Positions 1 through 12,055 of a DNA stretch of 64,000 bases are shown piece by piece; positions within the stretch are counted from its first letter, which is position 1; each line of letters opens with the position of its first letter. The translations under genes were made by a program, and so were the position numbers. The notes beneath the pieces were generated by a model, which searched no databases, was not told the origin of the DNA, and saw only the letters and a program-made list of their open reading frames with translations. Source of the DNA: Ophioceras dolichostomum (taxonomy: Eukaryota > Ascomycota > Sordariomycetes > Magnaporthales > Ophioceraceae); contig PYST01000163.1 in assembly GCA_003049485.1 (NCBI GenBank), positions 1-64,000 on the forward strand, given 5' to 3'.

Positions 1-503
1 TTGTTCATTCCCGGTGATGCCTTTGTGCCCCGGCACCCAGCGGATAGATATGTCGTGGCAGTCCATAGCTGCGTGGACCTCGCGGAACGGGAACAGGAGA
101 GGGAGGGAGCGCGGACCACCATTCTGGGGATTACCTAGGTTGGTACTAGTGAGCGTCGTTGGCGTGACTGGATCGCGTTTTTTGGTCACTCGCTCTGGAA
201 TGAAACAACAAGAACACCAGAGACCACGCGTCAATGGTGGTGGTGGCCAACATCATCATCATAATCAGCATGGGGAACTTGGCTGGGTTTATTAACTCGC
301 CGCGCGCCCTCCCGCCGTCTGAATCTCTTTCTCTCTCTTTCTCGTGCTTTTGTTTCTTCTTCCTACCACTCAAACTCCGGTCTATCCCTGCGAAGCCGCG
401 TCACCCGTCGCTCGCTACATTTGTGTTCTTCATTTGTAGACGCTGCTTTCCCGGCGAGTTCTACAATTTTGTCGTGTCCCCCTGCTAGTTACTCTCCGAC
501 AAC
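1..503. other. Intergenic / upstream leader
   Basis: No convincing gene. Short frames here lack family signatures. A pyrimidine-rich run at about 319-365 (TCTCTTTCTCTCTC-like) lies 140-185 bases before the ATG at 504 and looks like the leader or core promoter of that gene. Confidence 0.5.
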
Positions 504-2772
504 ATGCCCTGGCTATCGCGCTCACCGTCACCGGTGCATTCGCCGCGTGGCTCATCGTCACCGGCATCGTCGTCACCTACCACTTATATTCCTCCCCTGA
601 TCGACGGGGCCTGTGGGACGGTGCCGCGGATCCAGAAGCCGGTGGCCGCGACTGTGCAGACCGAGGCCAAGGCGCTGGTCTGGCTGCTGCCGGACTTTGC
701 GCTAGCGGCATGGGAGAGCACGGCCGGGAGGTGGCGGTCCCTCTCGTGGAAGGACGCGTCTGATGTCGCGTTGCAGCTGGCCGTGGCCACCGTAGAGCTG
801 TACATCATCGCCCTCGCCACTCCGCTTTGGCTGTTCCTCCCGGGCGTGGTCTTCCTCATCTGGCTGCCTACAGCCCTTGCCGTCGTCTGGGGGTTGTGCT
901 GGATGCTCAACTCGCGGGAGCCCATTGTGCGTCACTCGGGGCCCAGCGATACGATGATGGGACAGGAAGTGGCTGATGAGCGCTGGTTCTTCCTCGGGGG
1001 TCTGGGTCCAAGGCAGTTGACTCCCTTGCTTCCCATGTGCCCTTATTTCCTCTCACAATCCCGCAGCCTTCATTACCGACCATTACTGACCACCTCGTCG
1101 CCTTCAGCTCCCGTACCATCACGGACTCGGCTCTGCCGCAGCTGGCAAAACTGTTCCACCGACCAATCACTGCCATCCTGGAGCCGCCATACGGGTTGGC
1201 CCTGGACCTGTTGCTTCTCGCGGCGCCTAGGGCGCTCCCGTTCGTCACTCTCCCTGGCCAAACCACACGACTGCTCTATAGCCAGCTCCGGGCGGCGCTG
1301 CAGGACGCTTCTGTTTCTCGCGTCATCGTGATAGCTCACAACCGAGGCGCCGTGCCCGTCTCGAGGGTCCTGTCCCGCCTGTGTGCTGACCTGCCACACG
1401 AACGGCTCTCGAAGCTCGAGGTGCTCACGTTCGGGGCCGCCGCAGATGAGTTTATCATTCCTCTCGGGGACGGGAAAATGATGTCTGACCTGGTTCACGG
1501 TGGTAGTGCTGGTGGCAGTAGTTTAGGATCCTCAGGCACCAATGGAGCCAACGGTACATCCTCGAATGGTTCTAGCATGGCTAGCGCCTCTCCTTCTACA
1601 GCAGCAGGGGGGGTCGGCGCAGGATCCGGGGGTACCTCTTCGCATACGACCGAATACGTGCCCACCGCCCCGGTCCGCACATAGAGCACTTCGCGCATGT
1701 CAGAGACCCCTTTGCACGCATGGGGGTGCTGCGTGGTGTGCGCGAGGACCTCGAGGGCCGTTTCTGCGGCGACGTCTTCATCATCAACTCGCTCGGTGCC
1801 AGCGTCCTCAGTTGCTACAACGGCTACAACGGCTATAACGGTTACAGCCACGGCGCAGGCATCGGCAACCCACGCTACGGCCGGAACGAACGCAATGCCC
1901 AGCAGCAGATTCACCACCAGTCACAAGGTATGAACTACCGCGAGGTCAGCATCAACGGCGGCAGGGCGCCCTCTCTGCTGTTCCATCCGAACACCAACCC
2001 CGGCAACAGCAACGGCTACATGACCAACGGAGTCAACGGAGTCAGCCCCGTCACCGGCCTCCCTGCCAGCTACTTCGGTCTCGACAACGGCACCGGCAAC
2101 GACCACCACGGCAACGCAGTGGGCGCAAAGCCCAGCCTGATATCGGCCGCCATCAACCGCATCGCCAGCCCCTTCAACAGCCTCCTGGCCGCGGCGCCCC
2201 CGGTCGTCGGGCTGGAGGACTACCTCGCGACGCTGTTCCCGGAGCAGGTGCCGACGCTCGCCAACTGCGACCGCGCGAGCGTGCTGGACAGCATCATGAC
2301 CATCGACCGCGAGGTGGCCGAGAAGCGCGAGTTCACCACCATGGCGTCGCACGCGTCGTCCACCAGCAGCGCCGCCGCTTTCTTGGCTGCCGCGTCTAAC
2401 GGCAACAACGGCAACAACCACGTCGGCGGCGCCAACGTGAGGAGGAGGTCTCTTAGTGGTAGTAACGGCCTTGGACTAGGCCTGACTACCGTGGCTGGTG
2501 CCGGCTCCGGGGCGTCAGAGGGTTCTGGTTCCGGTAGCGGCAGCAACGCAGGGAGGCGGCTGAGTTGGACGGCCTTGGGGGCCACGGCCGCGGGCGGGAG
2601 CATGGACGGCGTGATGGAACTTGAGATTGCGCGCAAGGAGTGCAAAGATTGCGATAGACACAGGGGCCGTGAGGTTAGTCGGTTGGTGACATATGTCAAC
2701 TTTGGGGCAGGTGTCGGCGGCGCTGCCCAGGTTGGGGATGGAGGGCTGGAGGCGAAGGATGTTTCTACGTGA
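504..2772 (+). CDS. Fungal membrane-associated lipase-like protein, nucleophile elbow degenerate
   Basis: Spliced gene read across three frames. The N-terminal part has a Ser/Pro-rich leader and two hydrophobic segments (about residues 90-135). It is followed by a conserved ERWFFLGG block, then from 1108 a segment with an RPITAI block and IAHNRGA, and from about 1623 GPHIEHFAHVRDPFARMGVL and, near the end, an IDREVAEKREF block. This order is that of a widespread fungal family with an alpha/beta-hydrolase-like core. In that family the elbow is usually IAHSQGG; here the expected Ser is Asn, so catalysis is doubtful. The first intron probably ends at TTCAG 1107, with a donor near 1016 (weak, GTTGAC). 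The second frame change (frame of 1108-1600 to frame of 1624-2772) is unresolved: either an intron inside a Gly/Ser-rich stretch or an error in the seven-G run at 1607-1613. The C-terminal third is Asn/Gly/Ser-rich. Family membership is fairly secure; the exact model is not. Confidence 0.7.
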
Positions 2773-4614
2773 GGGGATAGTGAGTGTCTATCACATGGAG
2801 AGAGGGCCTCCTGTTTTGACATGTTTGGAGATCGATGACTGATGGAGATACGTTGTGGATGCTTACTTCTTCTATACTCTACTGTTTGTAATGTCGGGGA
2901 TGGGAGGCGGAACCTTTCTTGTTTGCTCATCTCGTGTCTTTCGTTTCTCTTTCTACGTAACTTCCCCCGCTTCTCCTGGGATATTGCTTGCAGTTTACTG
3001 GCGCAAGAATTCTGAGTACATTAGAGGCCTTCTCCTATGCTCGTGATTCCCATCCTCTCGGCGATAGACTCGGCCCAGAGTCCTAGTGTCCTCGAGACAC
3101 CCTCTTAGCCAGACGCGCCAAGGGCGCCAGAGACGCAAAGGCTTTCAGGCGTTCTATTTGTTACATGGACTCTACTATCACGAGGACCGTCGATTTCTCC
3201 AACATCTGTACACGTGGTCGCGGCAGGTCACGGTCCTATCCGGGTGCTAGTGGTGTAGCTGTCCAGCACTAAGTGTAGGTGCCTAGGACCGCTCAAGTGG
3301 CTTGTCGGGCCATTTCGTCCCAGCCTTCAGGATCTTGTCGGGATGGCTTTTTCAGAACGCAGATGTTGATGACATCTCGGGACCCAAAACGTGGGATCCT
3401 CCTCCTCCAAATATATGTAGGCGCGAGGATTATACGGGTTGTCTTTAATCCATAACGGCTCCGGCGCTCCTCGCGCAACTAAATCTGTATTGCTATCCTT
3501 ACCTCGGCGATGATACGTGGATTGGCAGGGGTGGCACGGGGAGAGACTAGCGAGCGACTAAAAAGCCACTGCAGCAGGATCGCGACCAGGTGGCAAGTGG
3601 GAACATCCGCAGCAGTCTTTCGATCCCCGCTCGCCCATCTTTGCGCTAATTTGGACGTCACTGCCTGCTCCCTCGGCTAGAACTGATGCCTTCATACGGT
3701 TTCAACTGCAGCTGAAACCGAAGAGGCAGGTTCAAGCCTCCCAACAGTAATAGTAAACCCCTTGTGCGTAAGGTAGCGGCATGTGCAGGAGAGGGAGAGG
3801 TTTAGAAAGGCGAATCGGAACGATCCTCGAAGTAGTAGTAACGATTATTGTGGTATATTGTCCGGAAGACAAACTCAGAAAACACGGAGCTACGCTTGGA
3901 GTGTGTAAATCAGAGAAGTATCTCAGCCCGCTAACCGCCAAACCGGCGTTTCTATCCATCTCAGTCTTCGCTCGCACCAACAAACAAAGAACTCCGTTCC
4001 CAATGCCTTGCTCGCTGTCCCAGCAATCATCAAACACCTCCTTTATCCGCCGCGTTGTATATGACTGCGTATCTTCCATCGTACGTAATCGTACGTAGCC
4101 TCGTCTGCGCTCATTTCCGTAACGCCATGAACAACGCCATGAAAATCTGATCGAAAGACACCACGCAACAACGGTCTATCAGCGAGACAAGTCTCCACAA
4201 AACACAATAAGAAACAGACCAAAAAAGGAAGGTGAAGAAGCAAAGAAAAAACAGAAATAGCAAAGATGCCAGAATCTCAGCCTACTATAGCAGAGGACAA
4301 CTTCTACGTTCAGACAGGAAGGGGATGCTGTTGGTTCACCCCTTGTTTTCTCTCCTGATGTTGTGTTTGAATTGGGGGTATAAAACGCCGAATGCCATGT
4401 ATCCGCCCATATTGGGCTGCCGGAGCTTTGTTGCGATGCATTGAAAGCTGGAATAAATGTGAGCAAACCCGAAAAACGATGACGAAATGAAGAACGACAA
4501 GAAAAAGAAGGGGGGAAAAGGACAGGCAAGAAAGATCCGGTCGTAGTCGTAGATACATCGGTTAGATCCACGACTCTGCCAGCTGACTCGAGCTGGCCCA
4601 AGCTGGTCAGTCAG
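2773..4614. other. Intergenic, convergent 3' ends
   Basis: This stretch lies between the plus-strand gene ending at 2772 and the minus-strand gene ending at 4615, so it should hold both 3' untranslated regions. No tRNA, rRNA or coding block recognised. A (GTCA)4 run is present at about 4605-4623, overlapping the stop end of the next gene. Confidence 0.5.
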
Positions 4615-5562
4615 TCAGTCAGTCTTAGTCGAGCGCCAGAACCGCCACTGCCGGAATAACCTGGTCTGCTTCTCCGCGGGGGCCTCGTCCTCGTCCAGAT
4701 CCAGGCGGTACCGGCGCACGCTCCCCCGGTCGTCCTCGAAGCCGACGTGCCGCTTCTCCTTGGGGATGAAGCAGTCCGGCACGAGGTGGCGCATGAACCA
4801 GCCGCGGGCGCCGCGGCTGGCCGCGTCGATGGCCGCGTACTCGAGGCGCCGCGTGCGGTCGCTAGTCCAGTAGTGCGTGGTTTGTGGCGGCGCGGCGAAG
4901 GTGGACACCTGGTGCTCCGTGCGGCGGTGGAGCACGTCGAGACCGATGTTCGGCTCCGGGCTGTGCAGGTAGTGGTGGGGGAAGGTGTGGACGCTGCGGT
5001 ACGCCGGGTGCTGGATCACGGCCATACCGCCGGCGTCTTCGTCGGCCGGCTCCGGAGGTGAAGGGAAATGGAAGTACGAGACGCTGTGGTGATGGTGGTG
5101 CTGCTGCCGTGAGAGGTGCTGCCGGGCGGCGTAGAGCTGGTGGGCGGTGGTGCGGGCGGCTTGGTGAGCTACAGATAGGCTTGCCCTGTGTGACCGGCGC
5201 GTTGATGGTCTGGTCCGAGGCCGCGGAGCAGGGGCCGCAGTCGTCGATGGGGTCGTCGTTACTGAGGCCCGCCGCTTCGAGCTCCGTGATGATGACGGGA
5301 GAGACTCATAACCAGAGTCCTGCCTGCTCATCCGCTCCGATTCGAACTCATTCTCCTTCTCCTTCTCCTCCTCAACAGGAACCTCTACGGGAACCGTGGC
5401 TGCTGCTGCTGGGGCCAGCCCAATGGGAGGAGTAGCAGCCGCCGCACGGGAAATCGGAGAATTGGGCTCGTATAGCTCGACGTCGAGGAAGCTGTGGTAG
5501 GTAGTGGCCGAAATAAGGCTCGACTTCGAGCGCGAGCGCGGCATTGGCGAGAGCCGAGACAT
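4615..5562 (-). CDS. Conserved fungal protein of unknown function
   Basis: Single exon, 315 residues, starting at the ATG at 5562. No catalytic motif is recognised. The N-terminus (about 1-50) is Ser/Arg-rich, followed by SFLDVELYEPNSP. Residues 55-120 are low-complexity, with an acidic patch and a Ser/Arg/Thr-rich patch; a short run of five His lies near residue 155. The C-terminal 90 residues look most conserved: RRLEYAAIDAASRGARGW, then RHLVPDCFIPKEKRHVGFEDDRGSVRRYRL. This last block resembles a domain I associate with uncharacterised proteins of Sordariomycetes. There is no signal peptide or membrane span, so a cytoplasmic or nuclear protein is inferred. The gene has a very long upstream region (5563-9509). 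Confidence 0.75.
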   Translation of the reverse strand: MSRLSPMPRSRSKSSLISATTYHSFLDVELYEPNSPISRAAAATPPIGLAPAAAATVPVEVPVEEEKEKENEFESERMSRQDSGYESLPSSSRSSKRRASVTTTPSTTAAPAPRPRTRPSTRRSHRASLSVAHQAARTTAHQLYAARQHLSRQQHHHHHSVSYFHFPSPPEPADEDAGGMAVIQHPAYRSVHTFPHHYLHSPEPNIGLDVLHRRTEHQVSTFAAPPQTTHYWTSDRTRRLEYAAIDAASRGARGWFMRHLVPDCFIPKEKRHVGFEDDRGSVRRYRLDLDEDEAPAEKQTRLFRQWRFWRSTKTD

Positions 5563-6567
5563 TGTTGCTATAACTGTGGCTGTGCGCTTTCCGTTCTGCT
5601 CGCTCTTGCGGTTTTTGGTATTGTCGTCCGCTGTAACTGCACTTGTAGAGCCTCAAGCGAGCGCATCGAAGGCAGGTGTCGAACGATCCAAAAGCAAGTG
5701 ACGAGATCCTCTTATATCAAGAGACTGAAAAAGGTTGACAGCTGCACTGTACCACAGTAAAGAGACAAGGCAGGTGGCAGCCGAGCAGCCGGGAACCCGG
5801 GAAGCGAGAGGGCTAATTGTGGCTTTAGGCGAGTGAGTTGTAAATGAGTAAGTTGGGCCGAAAGAAAGCAGACGACAGACGGGTGATTTTGCAGAGACTC
5901 TTCCTCGCAGAAAGCAGCTCTGTGTTGCTGCGGTGAGTGCGTGCAATACGTGCAGTTCGTGTGCTGTGCGTGTAATGAGAACGGGGCCAGAAGTTGCGGT
6001 CTGCGTTTCAGTAGGCCAATCGTGGCGGACAGCGAGTGTTTATGGGGAATCGAGAGAGCCGATTTTGGGGGTCTCTATGCGATGGACTCCTCCTGCTCCG
6101 CTCCGGTCCAGACGCTGCAGAGAGAACGCTGCAGGGTGCAGACAGCCACTCAACAACCACTCCACCACTGGCATGCACCAAGAGGAGTATGCACAGGAGT
6201 CGAGGGTTGTTGAGGCAAGTCGGAGCGAGTCGGGGCAGTGGGAGGGAGAGTGGAAGCGTAGGAATCGGCTAGAGCCGTTGCTGTCACTGTCCACTGAACG
6301 AACAGGTGGATGGGCAATAATATTACCGCATCCGTCTGGAATATTGACCGGGGTTTTGTTGCACCGAAAGGCGAGGCAAGGCTTCCCGTCTGGGTTAGGG
6401 TATCCAAGCTTGCCAGGTTTCGGAGGAAGACCGGACGCTATTGCGAACGCTTTGACGGCGGGTAACAGCCAGGAAGGAGGCGGGATGGCGGGATGGCGGG
6501 GAAGCACGACAGTCAGTGCCTTTTGGAGGAGGGGTTGAAACGAAACTCGGCGGGTGGGCGGCTGACG

Positions 6568-6601
<34 letters not shown>

Positions 6602-9509
6602 AAAGAGCTTCGATGACACACGACACTCGACACTCGAATCGTGTCGTAGAATGTGTCGACGAGACGATAGTTGTACAGCAGGAAAATGCCAGACAGGCAA
6701 GGCCCGGTTACCCTTTGGATCGCTGGTGGGGAATGCGCGAATTGGTGCAGGACGGAGTGGGGTTTGTTGAGGAGGAAAGGAAGAGCGGTCTGTCTCGATA
6801 CAACCCGGTCACGATAATGCGCCTGGCGATTTCGCGACTCCTATGTATTTCTGGCGGCTGGTCGGCTCGGTCGAAAGAAGACTTGCTCGGCTTGGCTGGC
6901 CTCGCGAACACGTAATGTGTGACTCCACGAAAAGACGACAGGACGAAAGGACGAAAAGCGTTTGAAACAAGTCGTCGATTGAAGGGAAAAATAAACAAGA
7001 CGAAATGACGAAAGGAAGTTGGTCTAAAACTTGAAAGATAGAAGTAGTAGGGGATTTCCTGTTTTGCTCTCTCCTTGATCAAAAGGGTTCGTTCCCCTGA
7101 GAGCCCCTTTGGTGGTGAGGAGTTAAGCAGCCTGTGGTCGGTTGGGTTGGGGGCTGCCCTTGCAGAACTGCACGCCTGCACGCTTTGTTCTCGGGAGCTT
7201 GGTTCTTCGATGGATGGTGGGATGCGAGCTGGCTCTGCGCAGGGAGCATGGCCAAAGTATCGGTTATCGGACCCCTCTCACTCGGACACCATTCCCTTTG
7301 GAGCTGAAGGTTTCGGGAGCCCCCGATGGCTGCTGCACCTTTGTGGGAGACAGCTGGACGATGCGAATATGGGACGACGTTTGGGCAGAATAGGGGGATG
7401 ATGGAGTGAAAAGGGAGAAACGCCGAGGATTTATCCTGTAGGTCCCGTACCCAGTGAGGTACTTTATGTACGAAGGAGCAGAGGGTGAGCGGGAAGGATA
7501 TCAGGTAAAATAAGTCGTGCTGGGCAAGAATCACAAGCATCCGAGAGCACTTGCCTCACAAAGTGGACTTGACAGTTGTCTTGCATTTCCCCTGTTTCGC
7601 TCCCTGCGGCTCGCGGCTTTGCCTGGTGCTGTCAACTCGCTCAGCGAATGAGTAAAAGGAAGGGAGTGACACTGACATCAGTCCACCATAACATCTCTAG
7701 TTAGCCATCTTGCTAACAAGGGGTGTTGTGGATGGGTGTGTCGGACCCTTTGGCGTGCTTGTGCGTGTGAGACACTGAGGGGCGGCGACTAAGAGAGAGT
7801 CCAAAGTTGACCACGAGGTGCCTTGGCCCCCATTTTCACATGTCTGAAAACGAGCTTGCCAGTGACCAATCTTGTGCACACACCAATCCACCTCCTTGCT
7901 CCCACGAGAGGCACGAGAGGCACGCTCTCCGACGCCACACAACACGCGCTCCAAGTGGCACCAAGGATCAAAATGCATACTGCTCCCCCTGTGAGGTGGA
8001 GTGCGTGCCATATTTCGTGGGTGCTCAGCTGGGACGTGAGTGGCTTGTCTCTGGCCAGGCCAGACCAGACTGATGCTGAGGTCAGTCACGACCACACCCT
8101 ACCGCCGAACATATCCATCGTTGACAGCAAGCCCCCGGCCTGCTTGACGCCGGTGGGGATCTCCCGAGGTGGTTGTCTGCTTCAGAGATCGGCGCGCCGT
8201 GGTTGGTAGTTCAGACCCACTGCTGTTTCCCGAAAACAAGCAGACCAGGGATGAGGTTCAGCTGAGAGGGCGAATGAATGGCTCAACTTGGCAATGATGC
8301 ACGAGCTAGGGCTCACCAGACCCTCTCAAGAAAAATATCACTTCGTATCGAGCTGCAGATATCGAGCGCAAAAGCTGTGCCACTCTACTCTGCGGGGGAA
8401 CAGCCTGACGAATAAAGCCGATAAACAGGCATTCGGCAGGTCAGAAAGCGCGTCGCAGGCGAGAAAGGGCTCGTTTATCGGGGTAGCTTCTGGTTATCGT
8501 CGCCATGCTGAGTACCAATCATCCTCCGTCCACCTTGGGTGCTAAGCAACAGCAACGGGCTCCCAATTTGTGCCCCTGGCCTGCCTCAAGCTGATTCTGA
8601 AAAAGCTGGCTGGAAGCTTGCCAGGTTTCCGCCAGCTCGGGGCTGGACGTTGGCTGCAAGCTCCAACGCAGGTCAGCCTCTCCCGTGGCGCACCCCTTTC
8701 GTCATGGTGCTCATGCATAAATCCTACCCACATGAATATGAGAACCCCAACCCGAGCCTGCGGAAGTTTACCGAGGCGAGCTAAAAGAAAGAGAGCGGCG
8801 GACAGCGCTGGTCGCAGATGGGTACATCGGTAAGGAGGGAAAAAAACGAAAAGAAAAAGAAAGGAAAGCGAAGGGATCGAAGAAGACGTGGAAAAAACGG
8901 CCACTACCACTAGCCGGGCCAACTCATGAAGCTTGATGCTCAGTCGCATCCGTCGAACGTCGAATCGAGGTGGGAAGGGCCCTGAAAAAAGAGGTGCGAC
9001 TCCTGGTCAAGGTCGCAGTTGCCCCCCACCTGCATTGGGCGGTATCAGCTAAATCATGCCAACGGTGTCATTACTTGCCAGCTGTCGCATTGCGGGAAAC
9101 TCTCCAAGGCTTGGACGAGCCGATTCAGAACCATTAGCTCATGGATTCATGAGCGTCCACTGTCTGTCGTCCACGCCACGCGCCAGCCTGAGCAATGGCG
9201 AGGTAATCATTTATTCCTGAAGAAACTCCCCCACCTCTCCGCTCCCCGCTTTGGATCGAGGCCATCTTATCACTTCTTATCCTCACGTGAAGAGTCCGGG
9301 GAAGGGCGGCTCCACCCTGAACATATGCCGGATATGCGCGTATCAAAACAGAAGTTTGAGATTCCCGTCGGTTCCTGGCTGAATGCTCTCAACAGGCCGC
9401 GTCGCAACAGTTGTCCTGAACGCTCCTCACATCTCCTGTTCTTGTTTGTTAGTCGGGCGCAAGGGCGCCATTCATTCCAACCACTAAAATCCATGTCAAT
9501 TGTCCAACA
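5563..9509. other. Long intergenic region between divergent genes
   Basis: About 3.9 kb separating the divergent genes starting at 5562 (minus) and 9510 (plus). Only short frames without family signatures occur. It contains the trinucleotide tract at 6569-6600 and purine/pyrimidine-skewed patches near 6930-7010 and 8830-8890. Long leaders or promoters for both genes are plausible; no RNA gene was recognised. Confidence 0.5.
6569..6600. repeat. (CTG)n microsatellite, about 10.7 units
   Basis: Perfect CTG/CAG tract of 32 bases, seen directly. It sits in the non-coding region upstream of the minus-strand gene starting at 5562. On the minus strand it would read as polyGln, polySer or polyAla depending on frame, but no gene frame around it is convincing. 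Confidence 0.95.
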
Positions 9510-10840
9510 ATGTCTCAATCACCTGCGCCAGTCGCCAACATGATGCCTACGGAGGCGACGGTCACGGCGCGGACAACAGCGACGCCACCAAAGCGGCCGG
9601 CGTCCGAGCTGCACTTCGAGCCGAAGTCAGAATTTGACAACCCACAGCACCCGTCCAAACGGCGGGCCAACGAAGCCCCAGGCTTGACGAATGGCGACAC
9701 TGCTGTGACTATGGCCAGGGACCGGGAACGGGAGGCTGGAAGCTCCGCTTCACATGACGCGGCGTTGGTCTCGGCCGCGGAGCCGCTCGTCGAAAGCCAA
9801 TTGAGGGACAAGGATTCGGAAGACCTCGTCGAGCTGATTATGGAGCTTCAGGCGGCATACATGCACAACCTGGAGACCATCTCTGCTCAGTACGAGGTTA
9901 TGCGCAAGGAGTTGGACGACATCAAGTCGTTGCTTGCCACCGTTGTGAGCACGCAACTGTCCGGTCTCGAGGCCGTTAGCAAGGTATGGGATGTGGACCA
10001 CGCGAAAGTTGATCACTTATTCCGGTCGAACAGAAGAGCTGATGAAACGCGAAACTATTATTGGTGCTCATCGAACTGCAGAGACTCCAGGATGCGCGAC
10101 CGCTGCCCCGACCCCGCGTTCGCAGTCGCGCCCTTGGTCCCCACCCTCCGCCATTACCACCACACACCACAGTGCCTACCTCGTCCGCAGGCCTCCCATC
10201 AAATCCCACGCCTCAAGTCCCCAACAGCTCTCAGGGGGCGTCTCGGCCGTCACAGCATCTGGCTAGCCCCCAACCACCCTCGCATATCCAAGAGCACACG
10301 CCCCATACGCAGCCAACCGCCTCCACACCATCCTCCTCGGACGTTATCCCGAGCGAAAGCCGCGTCGTTAGTGACTTGGTGTCACCCGACGCGCCATCTT
10401 TCTCGGCCGAGCCGGTCTTGCTACGGGTTAACAGCCCGGCCCGGACAACTCTCAAGCTTGAATTTCCACCGGACGGAGGCTTGCCTAAGGTTATAAACTA
10501 CAGCAGCCTCCACACGGTGCGGGATGTCTGGCGAGAATACCGATTCGGGATGGATGGCACGCCCGCGATCGAGACGCTGGAGAACACGTGGCAGTCACGC
10601 TGGCGGCCTGATCCCCGGGGCCGGACCTGGTTCAGCCGCCGCAAGATCATCTGGGACAAGGTCAAGGAGCTAATCCACGACGGCCTGACCGAGCACGACG
10701 CGGTTGCCGAGGTCGAGGCTATGCGCAACGGCAGGACCATGAACTGGCTCATCAACCTCCTCGTGAACAACAGAAAGGAGGTCAAGGCTTCATGGAAAGC
10801 CGCCGCGGCTGCTGCCACCGCCGCCAAGTATTCTAGGTGA
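9510..10840 (+). CDS. GCR1_C domain DNA-binding protein
   Basis: Two exons, 9510-9983 and 10082-10840, give 410 residues. The intron of 98 bases has donor AAG|GTATGG and acceptor CTGCAG. Residues about 98-148 form a predicted coiled coil (SEDLVELIMELQ through KELDDIKSLL). The middle is Pro/Ser/Thr-rich and probably disordered. Residues about 295-390 match the GCR1_C family, named for the yeast activator of glycolytic genes: TVRDVWREYRFGMDG, then SRWRPDPRGRTWFSRRKIIWD. The basic, aromatic WREY and SRRKxI positions are the family signature. It is inferred to be a nuclear protein binding DNA, perhaps as a dimer through the coiled coil. The same domain also occurs in Crypton-type mobile elements, but no recombinase domain is present here, so a host transcription factor is favoured. 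Its target genes cannot be inferred. Confidence 0.88.
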
Positions 10841-11461
10841 TGGCTGGCGTGTGACGGCTACTGGCACCTGGGTTCATTTGCCCTCCCATTTCCTTCTGAC
10901 ATTGCAATTCTCACATTTTGCTTCTTACGCTTCAATTTTGTTCATGATACCCCTGGACGACTTACCCCCTTTCCATCTGGTATCCGGGAACAGTCGTCCT
11001 TGCTAGACTCGCGTCCAAGACTTTCCAAGTCTGGGGGCATGTTGCTTGACCTCTTTATTTTACCACTTCATTTGACACCCTTGACATTCAAGTAATGCTC
11101 TACCCTTTACGTGCACAACAACTTTATAGACAATATCTCGTGGCTGGAGCTTCTGTTCTCCTATGGCACAAAGGACCGAGCAAGTGGGATTATTGAACTT
11201 GTTTTTTATAGCTTCCAGAGCCAATGCAGATGGAACCATCCCCGCCTAGTCGGATTATGGGAGAGATTGATGTGGGCGTGGCAACCCGCGCAGCCACAAA
11301 TCTGCCTTATTACATCTATACATCAATGGAAATAAAGATGGTTAATGACGAAGAAAGAAGACGAAGAAAGAGAAGGAGAATAGGCTGATGTAGGCAAGAC
11401 AAGGAAGCATGTGGTTCCCAAGTCGCGAAATGTGCCGCTAATAAGGAGATGTCGAATCGGC
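10841..11461. other. Intergenic, convergent 3' ends
   Basis: Separates the 3' end of the GCR1_C gene from the 3' end of the minus-strand gene ending at 11462. AT-richer than the flanks; no gene or RNA recognised. Confidence 0.5.
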
Positions 11462-12055
11462 CTAGCGATACAGATTCACAGTCGCCATTGCAAATACCAC
11501 AGCCACCGAAACCGTCAGGATTGCCATCGCGAGCACCGTCTTGCGCAGTACCCTGCCAAAGTGCTCGATCTCGGCTTGCTGGCGGACCTGACCGCTCAGC
11601 AAAGCTCTGCCCCACGAGCTTTGGCTGTTTGCAGAACCCTGTGCGGCCTCGGCCTCGGCATCGTCTCTCGGGGCCCGGTCGGCCTTCGACTTTTCGGGCA
11701 GCGGCGGGTTGCCGAGGCGATGAGTGGCCACAGGGGAGGTACCACGGCAGGGGAGCGGCTGCATTAGAAGCGGCAACTCTCCCTCGTTCGAGGTCGTCGA
11801 CTCTGACGTCTCCTCGTTACGAGCGTCGCTGCTATACAGTCTGTCCTTGGGCGGAACCCGGATGGTGAGGCCCTTGCGATTGCGCGTGTTGATGTGCGCG
11901 GTCGTCAGTCTAGGGGATTTGGGGAATGGCACTTTCGGGGCCTCGTCGACTGCATCCAGCGTGGTTTCGAACTCGACCCTCAGATTCAGGCCCGAGGCCT
12001 CCCTCCTGCGCAGCAGAGGGGCGTTTTCAGTTAGCGTTGTTAGCTGGGAGTCCAT
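11462..12055 (-). CDS. Small tail-anchored membrane protein, unknown
   Basis: Single exon of 197 residues from the ATG at 12055. The same frame stays open upstream to 12229, so a longer start is possible. The protein is hydrophilic and Ser/Pro/Arg-rich for about 165 residues. A single hydrophobic segment follows at the extreme C-terminus (about residues 170-194), preceded by a short basic and charged helix (QQAEIEHFGRVLRKTVL). That layout is typical of a tail-anchored protein with its N-terminus in the cytosol. An LLRRR motif near residue 14 could act as a sorting signal, but this is speculative. No family was recognised. The open frame and coherent topology support a real gene, though the lack of a known domain keeps confidence moderate. 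Confidence 0.6.
   Translation of the reverse strand: MDSQLTTLTENAPLLRRREASGLNLRVEFETTLDAVDEAPKVPFPKSPRLTTAHINTRNRKGLTIRVPPKDRLYSSDARNEETSESTTSNEGELPLLMQPLPCRGTSPVATHRLGNPPLPEKSKADRAPRDDAEAEAAQGSANSQSSWGRALLSGQVRQQAEIEHFGRVLRKTVLAMAILTVSVAVVFAMATVNLYR

Noticed and set aside
6040..6633. Minus-strand frame with a Ser run over the CTG tract
   Set aside because: No conserved block, and the other frames over the tract are equally open; treated as non-coding.
9510..10840. Crypton-type mobile element
   Set aside because: The GCR1_C domain occurs in such elements, but no tyrosine recombinase or terminal duplication is visible.
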